A stretch of DNA of 64,000 nt, from positions 99,552-163,551 of the forward strand of contig MLAK01000927.1 in the NCBI GenBank assembly GCA_001839685.1, written 5' to 3'. The DNA is from Tritrichomonas foetus (lineage: Eukaryota; Parabasalia; Tritrichomonadida; Tritrichomonadidae). The translations under genes were made by a program, and so were the position numbers. This document shows, one piece after another, positions 47,501 through 56,002 of this stretch (within the stretch, counting starts at the first letter, position 1; each line of letters starts with the position of its first letter). The notes under the pieces are model-generated. The model did no database searches and was not told where the DNA came from. It worked only from the letters and a program-made list of their open reading frames with translations.

Positions 47501-48858
47501 TAGCAAATCCACTTGGTTCACATTTTCCTCTTCTTTTAAATAATTTCCCACTCATTACACCACTGATTAACCAATTAATACAGATTACTCGGCCTTTTGA
47601 TTTACCCAAAACCGCAAATATATCAAATCTTATGCCAAATTCAAATTTGATCTATGAAGCTCCTCTGGATTCCACGCCAATCACTGATGGATTTTTACCG
47701 TTTGCTTTAAGTTTACATCAATGTAACAATCCATTTACCGGCAATTTTTTCATTATGGCAAATCCATCAACTAAAGCACCGAGTTCCGATTTGAATATAT
47801 CTTTTATTTCTGATTCTAATTATCTTTCATCGTCATTAACTGGTTTAAGTTATAACGACATTTTATTTGAGCTTTCTGAAAAATGGGATTTACATTTTGA
47901 AGCTTTGTGTTTCTATATAAATACAATTTTATCTATATTAGATATTGAGATTACTAACTTCCGATGTTTTGAACCAATCATTAAGAAGTTGTTCCCAACA
48001 ATTTCTATTGAAGCTGCTTTATTTCAATTAATGATCACCAAAATTCGGTATCGAAGGAAATATTCAATCAATAATCATAAAACTCCATTTTTTGGTGATC
48101 TTTTATTTATTTTAGAAATTTCCCCAGATGTAATCCAGCCGAAAGAATTCGTTGATGAATATCATAAAAGAAAATATTTAAAGAAAACACTGAATCCGAA
48201 AAATCAATCTGACACTTATTTTGAACTGTCAAAATATTTTGATTTCTGCTTTCCGCATAATTATCAGGAATTATCAGGCCTTATTCATTATACAATTGGT
48301 AAGACTATATTAAGATATAAAGAAATATATATTCATGATATTTTCGTTCAAAATTTGTATGGTGACAAATTTGAATGGAAAAGGTCCGCCTTTTTACCAA
48401 ATCCTAAATCAAAAAGTAAGAAAGAGCTTGAAGCTTTTACAGCTTTTGGAACTCATCTTGTGATTGCATTTGAGCGTGGGCTATCAGTCCACATGGTTGT
48501 TTCAAGAGTTGTTATTCGATATGCATTTGATTGTGATCTAATTCTTGATGATTTTGCCGATGTAGATCAAGAATTTGCTTTGCATGGAACAATTGATCAA
48601 ATTCCTGCTAAAATTGAAATAATTAAACCACAGCTTGAAGCAATTCGAATGGGAGTGTTGAAAATGAAGCCAATTACGTATCATTTTTATTTTAAACTAC
48701 CATTTTTCCCGCGATTTGTTCAATTGATGCCAATTTATGATATTTGGTCTAAAACAAAGCTTCTAAAAACAATAGAACAACCATATGCTGTATTTCAAGC
48801 CATTTTAAATATCACGCAAAAAATATTCGAAAAAGCCAAACGATCTTTTAAATTATAA
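41593..48858 (+). CDS. Giant protein, 2421 aa, possible degenerate HECT-like C-terminus
   Basis: One uninterrupted frame of 7.3 kb; the ATG at 41593 is preferred over a TTG six bases earlier. Residues about 240-460 look like a beta-propeller-like region (LWRGYLFVAGYDYGVTKCG, SSYFLWGGSKFLELIF), flanked and followed by long helical solenoid stretches. Residues about 1250-1550 are beta-rich. Near the C-terminus (about 2276-2340) the sequence FTAFGTHLVIAFERGLSVHM... with LILDDFADVDQEFALHGTI resembles the N-lobe of HECT ubiquitin ligases ('F...G.lig.Al..g..l'). The protein stops about 80 residues later with no recognisable catalytic-cysteine C-lobe. The organisation recalls HECTD4-type giants, but this is an inference and the gene may be a family-specific scaffold. 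Confidence 0.8.
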   Translation: MLNGDDFPLFSGIGTGVVCSGNGLASLMKFLLANSSVAFVDQNFLHPIPTHFGFNEDDEYLDDIDSEFINLIFSNMLVEFPKSLNDKKNKEFSNINEAIINKYIVPSIKQTLDEDPSMLPILFNHLDHFVGSITATSDDCDIAFSSGISEILFDSINPGKLDVQTLSNILNSCINYIAQFGSSIDCFLLAKTWLKSSPQPFLNYTSLEEEIGYHKFFGSKIGNQIIENRMTLKKPLFHFFSNLLSTRICLWRGYLFVAGYDYGVTKCGTGFYGTIPGTLIARNSFFKNFHPISIGVINDLIVFKGSDKFETTTYILDIMTLNIINKIDVFSQKATFCTCNNLFYLNEWDKTIKVYTFENNQFHEIYTKTFDYDLDFQVFDEFTNGSSYFLWGGSKFLELIFNTQQVTSFSPAAERNRYVFDSWSLQFFLIDDQGLTIKTNMEISNRIEIPQNKAENPLDIIHFFVYYYSNKLLQTRFCHTPEFNLLVPLIEMVDSNIEYRKYIPVLLEASIQSLEAGNILSEDIFNMYLSHLNEFYKDFPAVTLAFLATFITSEKSFREPILKNAVNFSILFPAISLVPSLNKIVLTHLLTNEKSLEAIKQLFINFDHISLGFLNVLSQSIAYQLTFDLKKSKKLAESLMNLISYSDSTLFYSFLENFFFPFSKAMNILYSSADMLIRILPHLKTPEKLQQGDSFYLSSQLISDISINSDRQIKLPKSGKLFDLELPITSKIIMDFIFPHKISCENLYLFVYSTKSQKEHIDFLPPSGSKPTEYIRAIYNASYAAVDVDVTENGPDELTYTVNCEIPILSISKSLMVISIFQFYWEAAIIIIEYLKQESQNEKAQQLFDVVFQNIPNFDKTQKFANIDISLLNTESNIKFIKEKLETKDFKQKLFYLTSAVKLPNSFPSKIIMKHWNQLFTQTMNMTATIQYQQLRMIIDHIDTSDSSFLDISKTLIMQRQNYDDYHLLIIINVILKYPTNVLDHKIIMKFVFNYFTKFSNNLYISYFEKIFEKFEIKIDKIDNKIKSALKEMNSGVDNPFLFRKYFLCCRFLRRFMTNNAFNDLIQFFDNCNPCLFGALLILSVRYAPITVNDSFYIESKNPIDLKLNDFNSLLFVFETETGARLCHPPYDFHAYLPYMNYFKHKLEEPLPALNSNLIHKVIDFLDGPYHGLVVDALCDLSINSTSSLKLILPTVLEYEKIPEPIIDGKKFRHSKEFSIFLRSFFSAKHKSVNVVFYDELGTNFKITLDRNGKYKLLLNDQHNREICIWSITDHFIASVLPGNEPKIIDCYFGLSPTFQVVYLKLGSHFWVNSIHSTPNIQNARIGIVGNEGTFDVKVIDTVPDILVPTVNPSYVLVDNSIKTFEKFSKKAKKLDGEIVFMPFIKNEGQKFYMEVTHNCKSISVKLTPSFVSNSVFYHFEIPSLEQATTFGILIDFSCSSVCVHINSVLPESIRYFPKIPFVCLSLNHSEARTLDFNFGEKPYIRIDSDFTFPSIEEMKFVDYFPKINESPEKFQSYHFSPAIDCPFRPSGLTFPIEIGRPAFLNVDSKPHIGMIKQNSFESSTLPKLPDEFNKLSLWSTPFDTCENVEIATIHSLFFIRDRVDQQYDISFNRIAKNAINIYDGNFCNPHNITLRNYMFTIQHQAETMIHILSSKEFINWESFHEYFIKSVNILATLDLRTDTPFSALMFEKIKSNPNFVTYYLIQSRLMFTTIDKQFLKTAKFRSIHANSVGNFERISDLECDLIFIRPTKLAFINSEITLIDRNQNSVSFTKNPSTKLVTFMRSEFIFDTIHNYDVIMCYFIPIDFKNPHYDIGYAFPIHFINHVVELIKETKDRELAKKLHDYFLHPVWEYFMENGEVPFDEFFAGWLSVILTTNNVFDLSSIHSYYKSFKNENVLIESNYNTLVAVSIVLIASSYCYFLSSSSDNSVNINNENTSQQREKLFKFFQPDVNNSFYHEFKLAVAADLANPLGSHFPLLLNNFPLITPLINQLIQITRPFDLPKTANISNLMPNSNLIYEAPLDSTPITDGFLPFALSLHQCNNPFTGNFFIMANPSTKAPSSDLNISFISDSNYLSSSLTGLSYNDILFELSEKWDLHFEALCFYINTILSILDIEITNFRCFEPIIKKLFPTISIEAALFQLMITKIRYRRKYSINNHKTPFFGDLLFILEISPDVIQPKEFVDEYHKRKYLKKTLNPKNQSDTYFELSKYFDFCFPHNYQELSGLIHYTIGKTILRYKEIYIHDIFVQNLYGDKFEWKRSAFLPNPKSKSKKELEAFTAFGTHLVIAFERGLSVHMVVSRVVIRYAFDCDLILDDFADVDQEFALHGTIDQIPAKIEIIKPQLEAIRMGVLKMKPITYHFYFKLPFFPRFVQLMPIYDIWSKTKLLKTIEQPYAVFQAILNITQKIFEKAKRSFKL

Positions 48859-49367
48859 GTTTATTCCCAACCACGCAAATGGTCGTCATTACTATAAATT
48901 ACCATTCTATAACAATTGATAAAGTTCTTTTTTTTTTTTTTTTCATGATTAAAAGGCTATCAGCATTTTTTTTTCTAACAGCATTTGCTTTCCTTTTTCT
49001 CAATTTTTTTAGGAAATTCTATTGTTTATAATAAATATATGTTTGGCGAATTATTGAAATATAAAGAAGAACATGTAAAACATTCAATTGGACCAAATTA
49101 TCTCAAAGTTTTAAACGCATATTTACGACTAGACGAAATGAAATTCTATTCAACATCATGACAAAATTTTTTTAGATTTCTATTGATCCTTTCAACAGAC
49201 ACCTTCTTTTCTTCATTCGATCAAATATTTATATCATAAAAATATATTTATCAAATGTTCTTTGGATAGTATTAGTTAGTTAACATAAATATTTTAACCA
49301 GCATAAATATATTGTTTGTTTGGTTAACCAGATAAAAAGACGTTAAGTAAAAATTTCTTAAAAAAGG
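48859..49367. other. Intergenic with poly-T tract and TTAACC repeats
   Basis: 509 bases. It contains an 18-base T tract at about 48926-48943 and a second T-rich run at 48967. Two copies of TTAACCAG followed by (C)ATAAA lie at about 49297-49340, just upstream of the next gene. Confidence 0.6.
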
Positions 49368-50204
49368 ATGAGCGATTTTGTATTCGAGACAAATGCTCTT
49401 AGCGAAAAATTTAATGCTGCAATGGCTAAAATTCGGAAGCTTGAAGAAGAAAATATGACATTAAACCAACTAAATGATACATATCAAGAAGAATTATCAC
49501 AAAAAACCGAAGCACTTCAACAATCTACGCGTGATTATGCAGCCCTTAAAGCACAGTATGAGGAGTTATTAATGCGGGTTACAGAGTTGCATTTGGAAAA
49601 TCAATCAATGAATCAATCCCCAAATGCATCACCTACGAGTTCTCCGCAATCAAACAATGACGAATTGATTATAAATCTTGGTGAAAAGATAGAGCGGATA
49701 ACACGGAAGAAAAATGAATACAAACAACAATGTGAAAAAAATATGCATAAGATTAAACATTTAGAAAAAGAACTTAAATTGAATAACACAAATAATGTGA
49801 AACATAATGAAAAGAATTCAGCAATATGGGATTCTACTTTTCACACATTTGTTGAAATGGTTTCTCCATATTTTCCAACAAATAAAGACAAAATTGAGAA
49901 CTCTTATTCTTATTTGCTTGAAGCAACTCACGCTTTAATAACACTAGCACAGAGTGATAGCGTGTACAAGCAGAAATACAGAAGAGTTCAATCTAAATAT
50001 GACAAAGTTTTAGCAAAATGCCAAGTTTTGGCTCAGGAAGTTGCAAATAATCAAATGATGTTGGAAAATGCCATTGCTGCACAAAATAAAAATAAGCAGA
50101 AGTCAAGATTAGATGCAGAGATTTCTAAAATGCACAGATTCTTGAAAAACTATGAAAAGCAATGCGACAATTTCAGCCAAACTCTTCCTTCCACTTATGT
50201 TTAA
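49368..50204 (+). CDS. Coiled-coil protein, 278 aa
   Basis: An N-terminal coiled coil at about residues 10-85 (AMAKIRKLEEENMTLNQLND...), a Ser/Pro/Asn-rich linker at about 86-96, a second coiled coil to about 140, a less charged helical part around 150-190 (STFHTFVEMVSPYFPTNKDK), and a final coiled coil. No family is recognised; it could be a cytoskeletal or golgin-type tether. The stop codon is TAAATG, and UAAA overlapping the stop is the described polyadenylation signal of trichomonads. Confidence 0.75.
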   Translation: MSDFVFETNALSEKFNAAMAKIRKLEEENMTLNQLNDTYQEELSQKTEALQQSTRDYAALKAQYEELLMRVTELHLENQSMNQSPNASPTSSPQSNNDELIINLGEKIERITRKKNEYKQQCEKNMHKIKHLEKELKLNNTNNVKHNEKNSAIWDSTFHTFVEMVSPYFPTNKDKIENSYSYLLEATHALITLAQSDSVYKQKYRRVQSKYDKVLAKCQVLAQEVANNQMMLENAIAAQNKNKQKSRLDAEISKMHRFLKNYEKQCDNFSQTLPSTYV

Positions 50205-50878
50205 ATGTTTGAATATACTTAAAAGAAAATATTATTTATTCCCTGTTTTCGCATTAATAATTTATCAACATATATTCTCATTTACCGATATATATGTTTA
50301 ACATTCTTCTTCAAATACTTCTTCACATAAAAATGAGAGAATAAAATAGCTGAATGAAAAAGGTTAATAAGAAAATAAAATTCTGGAAATGAAAAACAAA
50401 ATGAATTATGTATGATGAATTGAACGATTTTGCATGTGGAACCTTCTGTCAGTTATGTGAATACTTGTTTGCAATAGCAGATTTGAATACATGATTGATC
50501 AACGTTCTGGACAACACTTTTACTGTTTGAATGTGCAAGAGCTCTGCTATTCGGAGCTTCTCTAAAGGAAACAATGTATTGTTGAAAGTTCTGTAATTTC
50601 AAAGACTTTCCATGAATTTAAATATCATTCTAAAGATCTTTCCTTATGTTATTATTCGGAACAATAATTTGTTATATATGCGAAAACACCTTCAACAAGT
50701 GGACTGTTAAACATGTTTGTGAATGCGTTTCAAATTTTTGAATTCATTGATTAATCAGTGTGATATTAATAAAATAGAGAAATTATAATCATGGATTATT
50801 TTATTTATACAAAAATAACAAGTCCAAACATTACTAATGAATTCTATTTAACTACAAATAAAAATATCGAATACTGTT
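50205..50878. other. Convergent intergenic region, nothing firm
   Basis: 674 bases between the 3' ends of two convergent genes. Short plus-strand peptide-like pieces between 50410 and 50750 are split by stops and could be gene relics, but no family is recognisable. Confidence 0.4.
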
Positions 50879-53071
50879 TTAAGAAGAGGCAACGTTTTGA
50901 AGCGAATCTTTATGTTGTGGTGCCCGAAGCCTCTTCAAAATAACTGGATCATCAAAATTAAAAGGTTCTTTCGGAAATGGGATATTTAAGCCTGATTTTT
51001 CAAACTCCTTCAAGATTAGCATATGAAGATTTTTGTATAGGGGAATTGTTGTTGTTTCAACAAAACCAGGTTGTAATTTGAATTGTTTCAATTTTGCAAT
51101 GAGATATGAGGATACTTGGTAAGTATCGTAACCATCTTCTGCCAAAAGTCTTGATGGTGATGATCTAAATGCCTTCAAAAAGTAGTCCAATAATTTTTGA
51201 AGCATTTTTACAACATCAAGGCTGACTGGTGGGTTTCCTGGAGGAGGAGGAGAATTTTTATGTACTTGTGTGAACTCGAAAAGGGAAAAATTACCTTCAA
51301 ACATTGGATAACTATTACAAAATGATTTACGAAGTTCCAAATAGTTATTCAAAGGTGTATTTGAAAGGGCAGGAAGATGTGAAAAAATCTTGGTGCCAAA
51401 ACTTCCCGATTCGCGGGCGAAACCAAGAATGAATTCTGATGCTGTATTATTTACCATAATTCTGTAGAGTGCAGTGGATAGACTTAAATTATCCATTTTC
51501 ATTAAAGATTCTTTGAGCTTCTTTGGATCATTTTTCATCATATCTTGATAATCTGGGCCATTCGATTTATTTATGAATAAATCCATAAAATCTTCTTCAG
51601 GTTTCTTTTCAACTTTTGGTGTTTGTGAATCAATGTCAGAGCTTAATTCTTGATTTAAATTATCACTTTTATTGGTGTTGCTATTGGTATTATTTAAGTT
51701 GTTATTATTCGAAGAAGAAGACTCAGAAACATTTTCGGAATTCTTATTATTTAAGGAATTAAGTGAATTATTCGAATTAGAAGAGTTATTTTGTGACAAA
51801 GTCTGGTTTGAATTGAAAATCGAGCTTGAAATTAGCTCTAAATCGGAATTGATACGACCATTTTGTAAATCTTGGCTTTCTTTATTATTATCACCAAATT
51901 CGATGAGTGTTTCAATTGTTGTTTCAAGTTCAATCACAGAAGGTCTTCTTTCCATTGGCATTTCATTTTGATCTTCCTCGAATTGGTATTGATTGAATTC
52001 TTGAGAATTGAAAGATTTGTGTAAAACTGGCATTTTTGTCTCTTCGATTAATTCAATATCACTTTCATCGCTGATTTGGTCACTCTCTTCAATTTCAGGT
52101 GGTTTAGTTAAAAGTAGTAATTTTGTATAAGATTCAACATCAACATTTGAGCCTGTGTTTATTCTCATTTTTGGCACTGTTATAGGTTGAACTTCAGATT
52201 TACCAAAATGTGAACGAAAATCTTCTTCAAGTTCAGAAACTGTTGGTCGATCATCTGGGTTTGGTTGCAAACACCTATCGACACATTTTTTTAAATAATC
52301 ATCAACTTCCCACGCTTGGTTCCAGGAATACTTTCCATTCAGAATTTGAAGATTTGTTCCATCTGCAAAAGCATCTTTAAAAGTGCAAATTTTATAAAGA
52401 AGACATCCAAGAGCCCATACATCAGATTTAAGGTCAATTTTTTGACCTCTGAAAAGGTCAACCATCTCTGGCGAACGGTATGAAGGTGTTGTGTTCCTAG
52501 AAATATCATCATTCGCTTGCATTCTTTCTGACTCATTTTTGTTTTGATATACTTTTGTTGTGGCTGAACCGAAATCACACAATTTCCATACGCCTTTTCG
52601 ATAGAGGACGTTTTCCGGCTTCAAATCGCGGTGAATGATTGGCGGATTCTGTTCGTGCATATATTTTACGGCCGATAAGACGGAAGAAAAGATTTCGGCA
52701 ATTTTTTCTGTATTAAAACCTTTTGAAATAAATCTGTTCATTTCATTCACTAAATTGTCCTCGCAAAATTCTAGTAAAATACGAAACGAGCGATCGCCTT
52801 CAAAAAAACCTTCGAGTTTTACAATATTGCGATGATTGCTGAGCTGCTTTTGAATGCATATTTCGGTCATTACTCGTTGTCTGTATTCATTTTCTGGCGT
52901 TTGGAGAAGTTTCAAAACGTGCGGCTGGTTACTCGTGTCGATACATTTAAATATTGTACCGAATCCTCCTTCTGCGATCTTTTCTTGGGCTATGACGTGG
53001 TAATCATCTATACCGTATTGCATACCTTGCGAATTCGAGGAGTTTGAATTTGTACTACGTGACTTACGCAT
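50879..53071 (-). CDS. NAK-family Ser/Thr protein kinase with C-terminal ANTH-like region
   Basis: 730 residues. The kinase domain spans about 20-290 with an intact active site: AEGGFGTIFKC loop, LKLL lysine, IIHRDLKPENVLYRKG, KLCDFGSATT, and an activation segment (NTTPSYRSPEMVDLFRGQKI) followed by DVWALGCLLYKICTF. The latter strings are the hallmark of the NAK/Ark/Prk family (AAK1, BIKE, GAK, yeast Ark1/Prk1). Residues about 330-500 are acidic and Ser/Asn-rich. The C-terminal 200 residues are globular and end in helical sequence; 'VVKMLQKLLDYFLKAF' resembles the ANTH-domain LQ.LLD..L string. NAK kinases phosphorylate clathrin adaptors, so a role in endocytosis is likely. Confidence 0.85.
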   Translation of the reverse strand: MRKSRSTNSNSSNSQGMQYGIDDYHVIAQEKIAEGGFGTIFKCIDTSNQPHVLKLLQTPENEYRQRVMTEICIQKQLSNHRNIVKLEGFFEGDRSFRILLEFCEDNLVNEMNRFISKGFNTEKIAEIFSSVLSAVKYMHEQNPPIIHRDLKPENVLYRKGVWKLCDFGSATTKVYQNKNESERMQANDDISRNTTPSYRSPEMVDLFRGQKIDLKSDVWALGCLLYKICTFKDAFADGTNLQILNGKYSWNQAWEVDDYLKKCVDRCLQPNPDDRPTVSELEEDFRSHFGKSEVQPITVPKMRINTGSNVDVESYTKLLLLTKPPEIEESDQISDESDIELIEETKMPVLHKSFNSQEFNQYQFEEDQNEMPMERRPSVIELETTIETLIEFGDNNKESQDLQNGRINSDLELISSSIFNSNQTLSQNNSSNSNNSLNSLNNKNSENVSESSSSNNNNLNNTNSNTNKSDNLNQELSSDIDSQTPKVEKKPEEDFMDLFINKSNGPDYQDMMKNDPKKLKESLMKMDNLSLSTALYRIMVNNTASEFILGFARESGSFGTKIFSHLPALSNTPLNNYLELRKSFCNSYPMFEGNFSLFEFTQVHKNSPPPPGNPPVSLDVVKMLQKLLDYFLKAFRSSPSRLLAEDGYDTYQVSSYLIAKLKQFKLQPGFVETTTIPLYKNLHMLILKEFEKSGLNIPFPKEPFNFDDPVILKRLRAPQHKDSLQNVASS

Positions 53072-53283
53072 TTGTTAGAGATGCAATCAATCTTTTGCTT
53101 GTAAAAATTCAATTTATATATGGTCTTAATGTTTGGACAAATAAAAATTGAAAAAAAATTTGCGTAAATTAAATTAAAATTCAATGTTACAGAAATTTTT
53201 GACAGGACAAAATAAATGATTCACTTTTTGATTTATCTGGTCAGAAAAAGTTCACATAAAAAATATGGCTAACGTACATAAAA

Positions 53284-54903
53284 ATGTTAAATCATCATCA
53301 ATATCTCATTTTTCATCCTCCATCTTCGATCTACGAAACAACATTCACGTCACCCAGCGATATTAAATGCAATTTCAAATTAGGTTCATATAATAAGAGA
53401 CTTGTATCAAAGATCTTGTCATTTAATGGCTTGACCCCATCGAACAATAATGAGTTTACTTTGATGTGGGGATCATCTCCAGATACAGACGAAATTGTGC
53501 CTATCTCTGTATATCAAAAACTGAACCATTTTCCATACTCAAAAAGAATTTTGGGAAATAAAGCCGAACTTGCATTTATTATTCAAAAACACCCTCATAT
53601 TCTCGACTTCCCTCGATTTTTCCCGCGAACATTCATCCTTCCAGCGGATCGAGATAATCTTTATCGCCATATGAAAATGAATCCCAACCAGCCATTTATT
53701 TCAAAGCCAGCTGGTGGAAGTTGTGGCCATGGTATCAAAATTGTAAAATATGCAGATTTTTATTCAATCCCAACTGATTATGTTGTTTCTGAATATATTC
53801 AACGACCTTTATGCATTGATGGATTCAAATTTGATTTACGAATCTATGTTCTGGTCACTTCATTTGCTCCACTCCGTGCTTTTGTTTACCGTGAAGGACT
53901 TGCACGCTTTGCAACCGAGTCGTATTCAAACATCTCACAAAACGTCTATTCTCACCTCACCAATGCAACACTTAATAAGCACAGCCAACACTGGAATAGC
54001 CAATTCAAATGGAAACTGAGTGAGGCTTTACACGAAATCGAGCACCGCTTCAATCGTTCGTGTGATGAAGTCATGCAACTCATTTTAGATACAGTTGCAA
54101 GAACACTTGCTCTTGTTCAACATGTAATGGCACCTAATGAACGTAGAAATGCAGTTGATCCATTTTTTGAATTATTCGGTTTTGATTTGCTTCTTGACCG
54201 TAATTTCAAAATGTGGCTTATAGAAATAAATACTTTTCCATCTCTTGGTTTTGATGAAGATGTTGATTTCGAAGTTAAAGCGCCACTTGTAGCACAGGCA
54301 CTATCAATTGCAGGAATTCCAAATCTTCGTCTAAAAGATTTACCAACAAGATGTGATGTGTCACCGGAAAACATTGACAAAATTGATCAAGAAATTATTC
54401 GTGGTGAAGATAAAAGAAATGAAGCTTCCGGAAATGGATTCATTCGTATATTCCCACACGCAGCCACACAGGATCTACAGCCATTATTAACTGTTCCTCG
54501 GTATATTGGAAAAGTTGTCAGAAAGAAAAGACCAGAAAACATCCATCCAACAAAAATCGGAAAATTGCTGACTTCTGATCAATCAATGGATTTACTTTTA
54601 TGTTATTTAAGCAAAATATATAAAGACATATCAAATGATCAAGCATCAAAAGTTATAAATTCACGAGTAGCTGCCTTTTTATCTGCTCAAGGATACCAAA
54701 TAAATAAAAATTGGTCAAATCTGTCAATAATATTAAAGAATTACATTAAAAGGCAAAGAGCAAAAGCTGCACTTTCAACAAATTACCAAAAACTTCCTGA
54801 TGATGTCAAAGATAAGATTTTGGATTCTGGTGATGAATTTATTGGACAAGCCATGCTTAATACTAATCTCAAGGTCAAAAATGTCAGATCATTGTTTTAT
54901 TAA
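53284..54903 (+). CDS. TTLL: Tubulin tyrosine ligase-like (TTLL) protein
   Basis: 539 residues. The TTL/ATP-grasp core runs from about 20 to 345. Visible motifs are the Trp-Gly entry (TLMWGSSPD), FPRTFILPADRD, FISKPAGGSCGHGIKIVK for nucleotide binding, VVSEYIQRPLCIDGFKFDLRIYVLV, REGLARFAT, SHLTNATLNK, and the acidic metal-binding FFELFGFDLLLDRNFKMWLIEINTFPSL. The DLR and EIN catalytic signatures are intact. The set fits the glutamylase branch (TTLL4/5/6 and relatives), although glycylase activity cannot be excluded from sequence by eye. Such enzymes add glutamate chains to tubulin tails in axonemes and stable microtubules, which fits a flagellate with a strong cytoskeleton. The C-terminal 150 residues are helical. 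Confidence 0.9.
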   Translation: MLNHHQYLIFHPPSSIYETTFTSPSDIKCNFKLGSYNKRLVSKILSFNGLTPSNNNEFTLMWGSSPDTDEIVPISVYQKLNHFPYSKRILGNKAELAFIIQKHPHILDFPRFFPRTFILPADRDNLYRHMKMNPNQPFISKPAGGSCGHGIKIVKYADFYSIPTDYVVSEYIQRPLCIDGFKFDLRIYVLVTSFAPLRAFVYREGLARFATESYSNISQNVYSHLTNATLNKHSQHWNSQFKWKLSEALHEIEHRFNRSCDEVMQLILDTVARTLALVQHVMAPNERRNAVDPFFELFGFDLLLDRNFKMWLIEINTFPSLGFDEDVDFEVKAPLVAQALSIAGIPNLRLKDLPTRCDVSPENIDKIDQEIIRGEDKRNEASGNGFIRIFPHAATQDLQPLLTVPRYIGKVVRKKRPENIHPTKIGKLLTSDQSMDLLLCYLSKIYKDISNDQASKVINSRVAAFLSAQGYQINKNWSNLSIILKNYIKRQRAKAALSTNYQKLPDDVKDKILDSGDEFIGQAMLNTNLKVKNVRSLFY

Positions 54904-55261
54904 ATATATAATAGATTGTTACCTTCTTTCAGTTTGGAATATTTATTGAAAAATAATATTTATATAAAGACGTATAAAGCTAAACAAATGATATTGAAAG
55001 TTCAACTTGAGATATCTTGTCAATCCATGATTAAATGAGTAAACTTTGATTCATTTATTCTAGTTATATCTATAAACTCTTAAATGATTAAATGTTCATT
55101 TTCATGAAAAAAAAAAACTAGTTTTGGAAAAAATTTTTGAAACTTTTTTTCTACTCTTAAACTTTAACAATAGATTTGATTTATCTTATAATTTTATTTT
55201 GTTAGAAAAAGAAGAGATAAGAAATGTATATAATAATTAATTTATAAAATATGAGAAATTT
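54904..55261. other. Convergent intergenic region, nothing seen
   Basis: About 360 very AT-rich bases with an A tract near 55108. No supported feature. Confidence 0.5.
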
Positions 55262-55591
55262 TTAACAATTTAATAAAGGAGATGTTTCGCCGAGAACATT
55301 TCGAATTTGATCTTCGATTTGATTGATTTTTTCGTCAAATTTGGTTAAAAATTTTACCACTTCTGCTTTTTGATCCTCAATTGCGAACATTTCACTCTGC
55401 TTGACTTTATTTATAGATGCGACTTCGAATTCTGCGATTTCTTTTTCGATCTTTTCAGCGCGGGCGAAAAATAATTTCATTTCTTCTCTAATTAATGCAT
55501 TGTTGTCAGCAGCGCCATCTTCAATAAGGGATAAAGCTGTACCGAGATGTTTGTTCATTTCTTTAACAAGTGCACTCTTTGGAGGATTCAT
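55262..55591 (-). CDS. Small coiled-coil protein, 109 aa
   Basis: Starts at the ATG at 55591 (MNPPKSALVKEMNKHLG); the frame can be extended five codons only to a TTG. The protein is almost all helix with heptad spacing (IREEMKLFFARAEKIEKEIA, EVVKFLTKFDEKINQIEDQI), ending SPLLNC. Its size and character fit small subunits of tethering or kinetochore complexes (BLOC-1-like, for example), but no family assignment is possible by eye. Codon use is like neighbouring genes, which supports it being real. Confidence 0.6.
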   Translation of the reverse strand: MNPPKSALVKEMNKHLGTALSLIEDGAADNNALIREEMKLFFARAEKIEKEIAEFEVASINKVKQSEMFAIEDQKAEVVKFLTKFDEKINQIEDQIRNVLGETSPLLNC

Positions 55592-56002
55592 TGGAATTCT
55601 TTTCAAATTGACTAGCTTTGTTTGAATTTCTCAAAATCATCATATCATTGGCTTGGACAAGAGGGAATTCAAATCCACGAAAAGAGTGTTATTTGTTGTA
55701 GTATAAATGATTGGCAATTTACCACAATCATATCAAATATTTTTGTCTTTTGGAATTCGGATTTTTGAGTCATAAAATCGTGTTTCATTTCATAAAACAA
55801 AAAACTCGAAACTGATTGGTTAAAAATCAAGAAAAGAAAGAGATTATTATTCCGGATTAAAAGACAATTTATAAAAATAAAAAACATCAAAAAAACTGTT
55901 GAATAAGCAACTTTCAAAGTTGACATCAAATTCAACACCACAAAAAGTCATCAAAAAAATTCACAAAAAAACATTAATATATATATATGTTCGTCAATAA
56001 CA
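55592..56002. other. Intergenic, nothing seen
   Basis: 411 bases between two minus-strand genes. The minus-strand frame at 55669-55941 is Phe/Leu/Ile-rich and looks like chance translation of AT-rich DNA. Confidence 0.5.
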
